Notes under the pieces: model-generated
Databases searched by the model: none
Seen by the model: only the letters and a program-made list of their open reading frames with translations
Told to the model about the DNA's origin: nothing
Made by a program: the position numbers and the translations under genes
Shown: in pieces, positions 51,951-60,386 of the stretch
How the letters are laid out: each line of letters begins with the position of its first letter
Numbering within the stretch: the stretch's first letter is position 1
Assembly (NCBI GenBank): GCA_023394615.1
Contig: JAEXAI010000015.1
Span: forward strand, 135,774-199,773
DNA from: Actinomycetes bacterium
GTDB lineage: Bacteria; Actinomycetota; Coriobacteriia; Coriobacteriales; Eggerthellaceae
Reading direction: 5' to 3'
Length of the DNA: 64,000 nucleotides

Positions 51951-53378
51951 ATGGGGCGAGCCGACATGACTGGCTTGGATATTGCGATTGTAATAGGTTA
52001 TTTTGGGATCATAATCGGTATTGGTATCTATTCTTCAAAGAAGGCAGATACATCCGAGAACTATCTTGTTGCGGGTCGTCGCTGTGGATATGGTTTTACC
52101 TTTGCATGTCTATGCGCGGTCATGTTAGGCGGAGCATCAACCATCGGCACCACTGCTCTGGGGTATACATTTGGAATTTCAGGTATTTGGCTTGTTGCAA
52201 TGCTCGGTCTCGGTCTTGCCCTTGTTGGTGTTTTTTTAATTAGACAAATTAAAAAAATGAAGATACTTACGGTCGCTCAATTGCTTACTAAGCGTTTCGG
52301 CAGTAAGGCCGGAGTTCTGGGCGCGATCGTGTCTGCGGTTTATACGATGATGGTGTGCGCGACTCAGATAATAGCAATGGGAACAATTTTACAAGGACTT
52401 GCAGGCTGGGACGCAACACTTTCGATGCTTGTTGTTGGTTTGATAGTTGTTGTCTATACGATACTGGGTGGAATGTGGGCAATCACTCTTACTGATTTTA
52501 TCCAGTTTATTCTGATTGCAATTGGCGTTATGTTTGTAATGCTGCCATTTTCAGTAAATGCCGCAGGAGGGTTCACTGCGATTAGCGAGCTCCCTTCTTC
52601 ATATTTCAATTTAACTAGTATTGGTTGGCCTACTATAATTCAATACTTTTTCCTCTATTGCTTAGGGGCTCTTGTAGGACAGGATATTTGGCAGCGTTAT
52701 ATGACTGCAAAATCTGTGAAAGTGGCTCGTAGGAGTGGAGTAGCAGCAGGTGTCTTTATTCTGGCATATGCGGTTGCTTGTGCTCTCATAGGTATGGCTG
52801 CGCAGGTGTTTATGCCTGGAGCATCAAGCTCACAACTCGTATTTGCCACAATGGCTGAGTCTGTCTTGCCTACCGGTGCGCTTGGGATTGTCCTCGTTGC
52901 CGTACTGGCCGTTTTGATGTCAACTGCATCAGGTACACTGCTTGCCTCTGCTTCTCTTTTGACCAATGACGTGATCAAGCCGCTTGTTGCTTTCCGCGAC
53001 AGTCAAACAGGTAAAGATACTTTAGATGAAGCAGAAGCCGATAAACGTATCTTGCACGCAAGCAAAAGAGCAACTGCGGGAATAGGGGTCTTTGCCATTA
53101 TTGTTGCCATTGCTCTTAATGATGTTTTGGCGGCGCTGGATGTGTCGTATGCAATCCTTTCAGGAGCATTGTTTTTCCCGATAATAATGGCTCTTTTCTG
53201 GAAGAGGGCCACACCTCGGGCTGCGCTCATCTCAATTGGCTGCAGTACCGTTGTTGTCCTTATTGGACTCATGTTGCAAGGCACTACTGCGGTAATGCCA
53301 ATAATTTGGGGGGTAATCGTGAGCTTTGCCCTGATGGTGGGAATAACTCTGTTCGATACGCGCAAAAGTAACGACTAA
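51951..53378 (+). CDS. Sodium:solute symporter (SSS family), module 2
   Basis: This 475-residue membrane protein (470 from ATG 51966, 'MTGLDIAIVIGY') has 13 predicted spans. SSS motifs are 'NYLVAGRRCGYGFTFACLCAVMLGGASTIGTTALGYTFGISG' (about residues 36-78, cited in parts: VAGRR, GGASTIG) and 'ILGGMWAITLTDFIQFILIAIGV' (about 168-190). The C-terminal helices end in a short charged tail. It is homologous to the symporter at 39179, sharing GGxSTIG and GQDIWQR. It should import a solute with sodium for the pathway. It is the second gene of module 2, on the same strand as the rest, unlike in module 1. Confidence 0.85.
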   Translation: MGRADMTGLDIAIVIGYFGIIIGIGIYSSKKADTSENYLVAGRRCGYGFTFACLCAVMLGGASTIGTTALGYTFGISGIWLVAMLGLGLALVGVFLIRQIKKMKILTVAQLLTKRFGSKAGVLGAIVSAVYTMMVCATQIIAMGTILQGLAGWDATLSMLVVGLIVVVYTILGGMWAITLTDFIQFILIAIGVMFVMLPFSVNAAGGFTAISELPSSYFNLTSIGWPTIIQYFFLYCLGALVGQDIWQRYMTAKSVKVARRSGVAAGVFILAYAVACALIGMAAQVFMPGASSSQLVFATMAESVLPTGALGIVLVAVLAVLMSTASGTLLASASLLTNDVIKPLVAFRDSQTGKDTLDEAEADKRILHASKRATAGIGVFAIIVAIALNDVLAALDVSYAILSGALFFPIIMALFWKRATPRAALISIGCSTVVVLIGLMLQGTTAVMPIIWGVIVSFALMVGITLFDTRKSND

Positions 53379-53478
53379 TTTCCTGTGCTTGTAGGCACTG
53401 TGCAAACCTACAAAATGATTATAACAATATGTATGTTACGACAATTCTACTCAAGAGAAAAACTCATTAATCTTAAAC

Positions 53479-53502
53479 CATAGATTGCAAAAGCAATCTA
53501 TG
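53479..53502 (+). promoter_or_regulatory. Perfect hairpin before the module 2 carbamoyltransferase
   Basis: CATAGATTGC (53479-53488) and GCAATCTATG (53493-53502) flank AAAA. There is no T run; it lies 28 bases before the ATG at 53531. It may be a processing site, mRNA stabiliser or operator, and separates symporter from enzyme genes. Confidence 0.5.
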
Positions 53503-53530
53503 TAAACCAACGTTAGAGGAGGTTATTGCA

Positions 53531-54475
53531 ATGAAACATTATCTTGCTGGAAAGGACTATTTGGGGCTTCTCTATTACACTCCGGAGCAGATGAGAGAAC
53601 TGCTGGACATCGCAAAAGATCTGAAGCGTAAATGGGTTATGGGCGAGCCGCATCCTTATCTTCGCGATAAGGCGTTTGCTATGGTTTTCGAGAAGAAATC
53701 GACTCGTACCCGCAATTCTTTCCATTCAGCCGCTTGCGCATTGGGTGCTCAGACGTTTTATCTGAGGCCCGACGAGTTGCAGACAAGTCGCGGCGAGTCT
53801 ATCGCCGACACTGCGCGTATCCTCGATCGTTATTTCGATGGTCTGTATATCCGCACTTTCGGACAGGAAATTGTTGAGGAGTTTGCTCAGAACATGAAGC
53901 ATCCGGTTATCAATGCCCTGACGTCACTCGAGCATCCTTGCCAAGCTCTCTGCGACCTGCTGACAATTGAAGAGAAGAAGGGCGGCTTTGGCGGTGTAAA
54001 GATTTGCTATGCAGGTGATGTCTACAATGTTTGCAATTCGCTGTTGCTGGGTGCCACTATGTTTGGCATGGATATGAGTATTGCGGCACCTAAGGGCTAC
54101 GACGTTCCTGATGTTATTTGGAAGCGTGCTCAGGAGCAGGCCGAGATTTCCGGTTCGAAGATTGAAATTACTCAGAACTTTGATGACGCTTTGAGAGGTG
54201 CAGATGTTGTCTATGGCAACACTTGGCACAGCATGGGAGAAAACGAAGAAGATAAAGCGCGCAGGGTTAAAGACTGGATGCCATATCAGATTAATGGTGC
54301 TGCCATGAAGAAGGCTAACAAGAACGCAATCTTCATGCACTGCCTACCTGGTTATATTGGCGAAGATATGACTGAAGATGTCAAAGAAGGACCCCAATCG
54401 GTAATTTTTGATCAGGGAGAGAATCGCATGCATGCCGTAAAAGCGATTCTTGTGTCCACATGCATTCGCTCGTAA
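53531..54475 (+). CDS. Ornithine-carbamoyltransferase-like enzyme, module 2 (altered acceptor site)
   Basis: This 314-residue protein has carbamoyl-phosphate motifs 'KKSTRTRNSF' (S about residue 57), 'EHPCQALCD' (about 134) and 'HCLPGY' (about 269). The acceptor loop reads 'NTWHSMG' (about 230): the Asp that holds the ornithine alpha-amino group in OTC (Asp263 in human) is Asn, while SMG is kept. The HCLP motif is followed by GYIGED, not the usual AxH/RKP sequence. So it is a transcarbamoylase with changed amine specificity, probably run backward to split a ureido compound into amine and carbamoyl phosphate. It lies upstream of the APC permease, deiminase and carbamate kinase. Confidence 0.85.
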   Translation: MKHYLAGKDYLGLLYYTPEQMRELLDIAKDLKRKWVMGEPHPYLRDKAFAMVFEKKSTRTRNSFHSAACALGAQTFYLRPDELQTSRGESIADTARILDRYFDGLYIRTFGQEIVEEFAQNMKHPVINALTSLEHPCQALCDLLTIEEKKGGFGGVKICYAGDVYNVCNSLLLGATMFGMDMSIAAPKGYDVPDVIWKRAQEQAEISGSKIEITQNFDDALRGADVVYGNTWHSMGENEEDKARRVKDWMPYQINGAAMKKANKNAIFMHCLPGYIGEDMTEDVKEGPQSVIFDQGENRMHAVKAILVSTCIRS

Positions 54476-54588
54476 TGAAATCTTAATGTTGGTTACCGGT
54501 CGCGCGTCGGGGAACGGTGTGCGACCGGAGGGTAAAAGCGATTCTGCAAGGTTGAAGAATGTATAAGCGTTCGAAAGGAGGGATTTTG

Positions 54589-56073
54589 ATGATGGTTAAT
54601 GGAGAAAGCAACACGCAGGGCGGCGATGGTTCAAAACAGGAAAAGGTAAAACTTGCCAAGTCTATTAGTACGATTGGGTTTTTTGGTCTTGGTTTGAGCG
54701 CTGTTTTTGGAGCTTCGTGGCTGCTCACAAGTGGAGTATGGCTTGCTCGCGCAGGAGGTCCAATCAATGCATTGGTCGCATTTGCGCTTTGTTTCGTAGT
54801 GGAGTTGCCGCTAATACTTGCTTATTATGAAGCCGTGCCCATGATGCCACTTGCCGGTGGTGAAATGTCATATAGCTATTTGACCTTCGGTGGGTTTATC
54901 GGGATGCTTGTTGGCTGGTTTGGCGTGCTGGTGAATATTATCTTATGTGCTTGGGAGGCACTAGCGATATCGAGATTGTTGTCGTACTTATTCCCAGCTA
55001 TCAATACCACAGGTATATTGTACGAGGTGCTGGGATCACCGATTACCATTGGGGCGATACTGATTGGTCTCGCTTTGATCGCTGTTGTTTTGCTCATTCA
55101 ATACCGTGGAGCAAAACTGTCAGCTCGGTTCGGGACAATCATTACTTTTACAGTTACTGGAATAGCTTTGATTTGTGCGATTATTGGTGTTTTCAATTTC
55201 AATCCGCAAAACATGGAACCGCTGCAAACCAAGGACACACTAACAGGCTCGTTGGGTCTCCTCGCTATGCTCCCGTTTTCTGTGGCCGGCTGGGAGACGG
55301 TGGCGAAAGGTGCCCAAGAGGCATCAGAGGGAGTCAGCCATAAGAAGATTGGCCTTATGCTCATTCTCGCTGTAGCCGTTGCGATTGTTATGTACATAAT
55401 CACAATGATTGTTCCCACGGGTCTTGTTCCCTGGCAGGATTTAACGGCAGAAACTGCACCGTTCGCGTATGCCATGACGAAAATTGGACTTCCCATTTTA
55501 GGGGTGCTCTTAGTGGTGGCGGCATTCTTTGGTGTGATAGGTGTTTACAACGCAGTATTCTTCGGTGCAACACGTATGTTGTATATGATGGGTGATATTG
55601 GGTTGATGCCGAAGACTTTCGCAAAACTGCACCCGAAGTATAAGACCCCTGTGAACGCAATTATATTTGTATCTTTGATTTCTTGCATCATTTTGTTCCT
55701 TGGTCAAGCGATGTTCGTGCCTTTGATTGATGTTTCTGCAGTTGCCTACATCGTTCTTTGGGGCTCAACATTGGCGGCCGTTCTAAGGGCGCGAAAACTC
55801 TATCCGGACATGAAGAGACCGGCGAAATATCCTGGAGGAAAACCATTAATGTATATAGGTTTAGTCCTTGCGGGAATACTGCTTGTGCTCATGCTATTTC
55901 CACTTACTCCAGCCTCGCTTCAATGGCCCGTTGAGTACATTCTGCTTGCGGTTCTAATAATTCTGGGAATTGTTCTATACGCAGCAAGAGACAAGTCGAT
56001 TCCAAAGGGGACAAACCACGCAAGACTTATGGCTGAAATCGAAGAAGAACTGAAAAGCGATCAGTCAGTTTAA
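54589..56073 (+). CDS. APC-family amino acid/amine permease, module 2
   Basis: The ATG at 54589 (GAAAGGAGG upstream) gives 494 residues; the frame opens 10 codons earlier without a site. About 12 membrane spans with APC superfamily marks: 'IGFFGLGLSAVFGASWLLTSG' near the first span, 'PLAGGEMSYSYLTFGGFIGMLVGW' (about 91-114), and a C-terminal 'AARDKSIPKG'. APC carriers move amino acids, polyamines or exchange them. It replaces the YfcC-type permease at the same position of module 1; the two are unrelated in family, so each module seems to have gained its own porter. It may exchange the substrate and the final amine. Confidence 0.85.
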   Translation: MMVNGESNTQGGDGSKQEKVKLAKSISTIGFFGLGLSAVFGASWLLTSGVWLARAGGPINALVAFALCFVVELPLILAYYEAVPMMPLAGGEMSYSYLTFGGFIGMLVGWFGVLVNIILCAWEALAISRLLSYLFPAINTTGILYEVLGSPITIGAILIGLALIAVVLLIQYRGAKLSARFGTIITFTVTGIALICAIIGVFNFNPQNMEPLQTKDTLTGSLGLLAMLPFSVAGWETVAKGAQEASEGVSHKKIGLMLILAVAVAIVMYIITMIVPTGLVPWQDLTAETAPFAYAMTKIGLPILGVLLVVAAFFGVIGVYNAVFFGATRMLYMMGDIGLMPKTFAKLHPKYKTPVNAIIFVSLISCIILFLGQAMFVPLIDVSAVAYIVLWGSTLAAVLRARKLYPDMKRPAKYPGGKPLMYIGLVLAGILLVLMLFPLTPASLQWPVEYILLAVLIILGIVLYAARDKSIPKGTNHARLMAEIEEELKSDQSV

Positions 56074-56125
56074 TGTTGGTCCATACGGCTGAAAGGCAGC
56101 CGTGGAAGAAATAGGAGGTTTTACC

Positions 56126-56980
56126 ATGACAGGAAAACTCTATAACCAAAGCGCTATTACGCCAATGAAACGTGTCCTTTTGTGCCCGCCCACGTATTTC
56201 AATTTTGAACCGATTAATGTGATTACGGAAGATTGGATTGACAAGGGCGAAAGCGCTGACTTGGATGCATTTAAACGCGAGCACTCTGAATTAGTGCAAG
56301 CATATGTCGAAAATGGCGTTGATGTGGTAATGATGGAGCCGACACCTGGCCTTCCCTACGAAGTCTATGCGCGCGACTTCGGTGCATCAGTTGCCGAGGG
56401 TGTGGTAATGGGCAAGTTCAGGGAGCCCTGCCGTCGCGGTGAGAGTGAAAAATATGAAGCGATGCTAAAGGAGCTTGGTGTGCCAATTGTGGCTCGCTGC
56501 ACTTCCGGTGCATTTGAGGGTGGCGATTTCTGGTTCTTGGATGAATATACCATCGCCCATGGTGTAATTGCCCGTACTGATTGGGATGGTTTCAACAATG
56601 TCAAGCGGCAGTTGGAGGAAAAGGGATATTCAGTAGTTGGTGTCCCGTGCCGTCGCGATAACCTCCATCTTGATATGTGCTTCAATATTGTTGCGGATAA
56701 AGTTGCTGTGGCTTGCAAAGACGCTCTTCCGGACAATTTCTTGGCAATGCTCGACAAACGTGGGTTTACATTGATTGATGTACCGCAGGAAGGTGTCTAT
56801 CGTCATCATTGCAACCTCCAAAACATTGGTGGGGAAAAAGTCATTTCGTTCGAAAAGAACAAAAAAGTTAATGATGCAATGGAGGCTCTTGGCATTACGG
56901 TGATTAAGCCTCATCTCGAGCAGATTCTCAAGGGCGGCGGCGGACCTCACTGCATGACCTTTCCCTTGGAGCGCGAATAA
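56126..56980 (+). CDS. Short arginine-deiminase/DDAH-fold guanidine hydrolase, module 2
   Basis: The ATG at 56126 (AGGAGG upstream) gives 284 residues, homologous along its length to the enzyme at 43585. The guanidine-hydrolase residues are present: R83-D84 (ARDFG), 'EGGDFWFLDE' (Glu about 131), 'NLHLDMCFNI' (His about 181, Asp about 183) and C276 (GGGPHCMT). R99 and R103 ('FREPCR') are possible carboxylate ligands. It lacks the helical domain of full-length ADI. It should produce a ureido compound and ammonia or an amine. It lies between the APC permease and carbamate kinase. Natural substrate is not known. Confidence 0.85.
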   Translation: MTGKLYNQSAITPMKRVLLCPPTYFNFEPINVITEDWIDKGESADLDAFKREHSELVQAYVENGVDVVMMEPTPGLPYEVYARDFGASVAEGVVMGKFREPCRRGESEKYEAMLKELGVPIVARCTSGAFEGGDFWFLDEYTIAHGVIARTDWDGFNNVKRQLEEKGYSVVGVPCRRDNLHLDMCFNIVADKVAVACKDALPDNFLAMLDKRGFTLIDVPQEGVYRHHCNLQNIGGEKVISFEKNKKVNDAMEALGITVIKPHLEQILKGGGGPHCMTFPLERE

Positions 56981-57085
56981 CACAGCAATACGAGAACGCA
57001 TATTAACCAGTATATAAATGAGTCGGCATCGTTGGAGAAATCTGTCGATGCCGATTTTCTTTAGATTTCGAAAAAGGAGAAGGCT

Positions 57086-58042
57086 ATGCCTTACACAAAA
57101 GGAGGAGGTCCTGCAGTTGTTGTTGCACTTGGCGGGAACGCCTTGGGAAATAATGCTGAAGAACAATTGGAACTTGTCAAAAACACCGCTCGTCACATAG
57201 TGGATATGGTGGGTGAGGGAACGAATGTTGTCGTAACCCATGGCAACGGACCCCAAGTCGGCATGATTAACAACGCATTTGACCTAGCGAGCAAAGTGCC
57301 AAGCAGTAAAGTTCCGAAAATGCCGTTTCCAGAATGCGGAGCTATGAGTCAAGGATATATAGGGTATCACTTGTCGCAGGCTATTCTGGGAGAGTTGAAA
57401 CATAGAGGCATCATGCGTTCTACGGTCAATGTTATCACTCAGACTGTAGTTAATCCCGAGGATCCTGCTTTCGATAATCCAACCAAACCAGTGGGTGCAT
57501 TCATGACGAAAGACGAGGCGGCTGCTCTTGCTGAAAAAACTGGTTTCCAAGTGAGAGAAGATGCGGGGCGCGGTTGGCGACGGGTTGTAGCTTCTCCGCA
57601 GCCAGAACGCATTGTTGAATTCGATGCGATAAAAGATCTAATGGACAGCGGATATATCGTTGTCTCTACAGGTGGTGGCGGAATACCAGTTGTGGAGATG
57701 AATGATTCCTATCATGGAGTGGCGGCCGTTATAGATAAGGATAATTCTGCATCAATGTTGGCGGCCTCGTTTAAGGCCGATATGCTTGTTATTCTGACAG
57801 CAGTTGAAAAAATATCTCTAAATTTTGGAAAGCCGAACCAAAGCGATATTGACACAATGACAGTAGCGCAAGCAAAAAAATATATTGAGGAAGGACAATT
57901 TGCACCAGGGTCGATGCTGCCAAAAGTGGAGGCGTGCATTCGCTACGTTGAGCGCTATCCGCAGGGGCGTGCTCTTATCACAAGCCTAGAATGTGCGGCC
58001 GCTGGTTTAAGGGGCGAGACGGGAACAATGATTACGGCATAG
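57086..58042 (+). CDS. arcC: Carbamate kinase
   Basis: This 318-residue protein is a clear carbamate kinase: 'VVVALGGNALG' (about residues 11-21), 'NVVVTHGNGPQVG' (about 49-61), and 'GGGGIPVVE' (about 196-204) are the phosphate and nucleotide loops. It turns carbamoyl phosphate and ADP into ATP, carbon dioxide and ammonia, the energy step of the arginine deiminase type pathway. It is the only carbamate kinase in the window, so module 1 must share it or use one elsewhere. The gene ends module 2 and is followed by a strong terminator. AAAAGGAGAAGG precedes the ATG. Confidence 0.95.
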   Translation: MPYTKGGGPAVVVALGGNALGNNAEEQLELVKNTARHIVDMVGEGTNVVVTHGNGPQVGMINNAFDLASKVPSSKVPKMPFPECGAMSQGYIGYHLSQAILGELKHRGIMRSTVNVITQTVVNPEDPAFDNPTKPVGAFMTKDEAAALAEKTGFQVREDAGRGWRRVVASPQPERIVEFDAIKDLMDSGYIVVSTGGGGIPVVEMNDSYHGVAAVIDKDNSASMLAASFKADMLVILTAVEKISLNFGKPNQSDIDTMTVAQAKKYIEEGQFAPGSMLPKVEACIRYVERYPQGRALITSLECAAAGLRGETGTMITA

Positions 58043-58110
58043 CGCTCTGGAGAAGAGAGAGTCGTGTTACAGTTGAACTAGATTTGCGAATAATTCAAAA
58101 TGCCATAAGA

Positions 58111-58144
58111 AACGAAAGAGCGGCTATGCCGCTCTTTCGTTTTC
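58111..58144 (+). terminator. Strong terminator after carbamate kinase
   Basis: 14-bp perfect stem AACGAAAGAGCGGC (58111-58124) and GCCGCTCTTTCGTT (58128-58141) with a TAT loop and T-rich tail. It ends module 2. Confidence 0.85.
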
Positions 58145-58255
58145 GTCAATGAACATAGGAGATTGGGGTGGATCTGCGAATGTGTGATACATTGAGTATT
58201 TGCAAGCGTTGTGACCACATGTTTTCCATTCTAGTGACTGCCGTTTTCGCGTTTG

Positions 58256-58293
58256 GGAACCGGCGGTTTGCATGCGTGGTTACCGCCGGTTCC
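58256..58293. terminator. Second GC stem-loop
   Basis: Perfect 11-bp stem GGAACCGGCGG (58256-58266) and CCGCCGGTTCC (58283-58293), followed by GTTTCG. Possibly the terminator of an erased gene; the flanking bases code for nothing I recognise. Confidence 0.55.
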
Positions 58294-58381
58294 GTTTCGC
58301 GTTTTCTGATTAGTCCTCGATCTTCGCCTTGCTCAGTTTTTCCCGCATGTTGAGCCCTCTCGAATTGAGCCATGTGGCCCC

Positions 58382-58478
58382 ATGGACAACTCTGTCTAAT
58401 GCGAAGCAGCACGTTATGAAAAGCCGACGTTTTAACGGGCGGGTCAGATAGCGCTTCGCATTAGACAGAGTGGTCCAT
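58382..58478. repeat. Inverted repeat element of 97 bp
   Basis: The 26-base arms at 58382-58407 and 58453-58478 are reverse complements with one mismatch and flank 45 bases. Size and ends fit a MITE or a pair of fused IS ends. A fragment that could encode 'MDASLMLGHVEV' then stop (from 58518) follows; it hints at a decayed integrase or transposase. The remainder of 58479-58898 shows no gene. Confidence 0.6.
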
Positions 58479-58898
58479 CACGGGCGATTGGTTGAATTCA
58501 ACGGGACAAGCAAGCGAATGGATGCGTCGTTAATGCTCGGCCACGTGGAAGTATAAGGGATAGACAAAGGTCAGCAAGCTAAGGCTGTCAAACCCGAAAA
58601 AATTACGCGGCCACTTCCGAAAAACAAAGCTTGCCAAAAACATCGCGTAATCTCTGTCATGTATTGCCTCTGTTTCGTGATGGTTCTTCGATATGGTGAT
58701 TCTGCCCCAACGGAAGGTGATTGATGTGATGGGGAGATGCTGAAGATCCCTGAAGAGCAGGCCCTAAGTGCGACTTGTGAGTCTTAAGGTCTATGGCCTT
58801 GCAATCATCGTGGTCGTTCAGGAGCGGCCCGGCATGAAAAGGGTCTCCGCCTTCTGCGCGGCTGTTGTCTCGGGCGTACGTTTGCATGAGGAGTGTAG

Positions 58899-58934
58899 TA
58901 TAATTCGCAATATCGAAAAAATTTTAATATTGCG
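58899..58934 (+). promoter_or_regulatory. -10 box and inverted repeat before AAA_14 gene
   Basis: A perfect TATAAT (58899-58904) is followed at once by CGCAATAT (58906-58913) and its reverse complement ATATTGCG (58927-58934), ending 7 bases before the ATG. This looks like an operator overlapping the transcription start, similar in type to the one at 36202. Confidence 0.6.
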
Positions 58935-58941
58935 GAATAGG

Positions 58942-60147
58942 ATGGACATGAAGCTAATCGAGCGGGTGGATTACCTCGAGCGACTCATCCGCGTTATCGG
59001 CGCGCCGGACATCAAGGTGATTACGGGTATCAGGCGTTGTGGGAAATCCAAGCTCCTTGACGCGGTCGCCCATTACGCGAGGGAGAATATCGAGGACGCA
59101 AACGTCATCCGCGTCAATTTCAACCTGCTCGAATTCGAGGGCCTGCGTGACTACCATGCGCTGCACGAATACGTGGAATCGCGCTACGAGCCGAACGCTT
59201 CGAACCTTGTGTTCGTCGACGAGGTGCAGATGTGCGATGGGTTCGAGCGGGCCATAAACAGCCTACATGCGTCGGAGAAGTACGATTTGTTCGTGACGGG
59301 CTCGAATGCGTTCCTGCTATCGAGCGACCTGGCGACATTGTTCACCGGCAGAACGTTCGAGGTCGAGGTGTTTCCGTTCTCGTTGAGGGAATACGCCACG
59401 TATTATGGAATTGCCGATTCCGGAGAAGCGTTCGACAGGTATGCCCGCGATGGAGGGATGCCGGGGTCGTATGTCTACGACGACGAGTCAACCAGATATG
59501 CCTACATCGCCGATGTTTTCGATACGCTCGTGTTGCGCGACGTAAAGCAGAAGTACCGCATAAGGAACACCTTGCAGCTTGAGCGATTGAGCGACTACCT
59601 TATGGACAATATCTCCAACATCACATCCATTAGGAACATCGCCGCCGCGCTCGGAAGGTCGGGGCTCAAGATCACCGACAAGACGGCAGGGGCTTACGTA
59701 AACCATCTTTCCGCCGCCTTCGCGTTCTACAAAGTGCGCAGATACGATATCGTCGGAAAGAGGTATCTGAGTTCGGGAGGCAAATACTATCTTGCCGACC
59801 ATTCGTTCAGATACGCGAAGCTGGGTACGAAGAACCTTGACTATGGCAGGGTTTATGAAAACATTGTTGCTATAGAGCTTATCAGGCGCGGCTGGGAGGT
59901 CTATGTCGGCACGCTCTATCAAAAGGAAATCGATTTCGTGGTCGTGCGCCAAAACGAGAAGACCTACATTCAGGTGAGCGATGACATCTCAGGTGAAGGT
60001 ACTTTCAAGCGCGAATGCGAACCGCTTCTCAGAATCGGCGACGCTTATCCGAAGATGATTATCGCGCGAACGAGGCATGACGTATACACCTACGAGGGAA
60101 TCAAGGTGATAGATATCGCACAGTGGCTGATGGAAAACCAGGTCTGA
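58942..60147 (+). CDS. AAA_14/DUF4143 ATPase
   Basis: The ATG at 58942 (or 58948) gives a 401-residue AAA_14 protein; the open frame further upstream lacks a ribosome site. Walker A is 'GIRRCGKSKLL' (about residues 26-36), Walker B 'NLVFVDEVQMCDGFE' (about 85-99) and 'FVTGSNAFLLSSDLATLFTGR' (about 115-135) is the typical family stretch. The C-terminal DUF4143 part has 'LYQKEIDFVVVRQNEKTYIQV' (about 328-348). It is similar in type to the one at 36341, but not close in sequence. The family is mobile and its role is unclear. The upstream inverted repeat suggests autoregulation. Confidence 0.85.
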   Translation: MDMKLIERVDYLERLIRVIGAPDIKVITGIRRCGKSKLLDAVAHYARENIEDANVIRVNFNLLEFEGLRDYHALHEYVESRYEPNASNLVFVDEVQMCDGFERAINSLHASEKYDLFVTGSNAFLLSSDLATLFTGRTFEVEVFPFSLREYATYYGIADSGEAFDRYARDGGMPGSYVYDDESTRYAYIADVFDTLVLRDVKQKYRIRNTLQLERLSDYLMDNISNITSIRNIAAALGRSGLKITDKTAGAYVNHLSAAFAFYKVRRYDIVGKRYLSSGGKYYLADHSFRYAKLGTKNLDYGRVYENIVAIELIRRGWEVYVGTLYQKEIDFVVVRQNEKTYIQVSDDISGEGTFKRECEPLLRIGDAYPKMIIARTRHDVYTYEGIKVIDIAQWLMENQV

Positions 60148-60386
60148 TTTCCCAAATGAAATGGATTGACATCATTGCGAAGTCAAAAACCCGACGATTG
60201 CGCATTGAAGGGTGCTGCGGTTTCGAGCGGGTGGCTGAACGGGGATTATGGCCATAAGAAAACGATCTCCCGTGTTACATCAATTCGGAGGTAATCACGA
60301 TGGTAAGACGGAATGCGTGCTGATAATCTGTGAAGCCGTAGTATCGTCTGCCTGATGCTAATCGTCGTAGCGTGCATCTTGAGGGG

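Noticed and set aside
53479..53502. Intrinsic terminator before the second carbamoyltransferase
   Set aside because: The hairpin is perfect but has no T run, so I list it as a regulatory hairpin.
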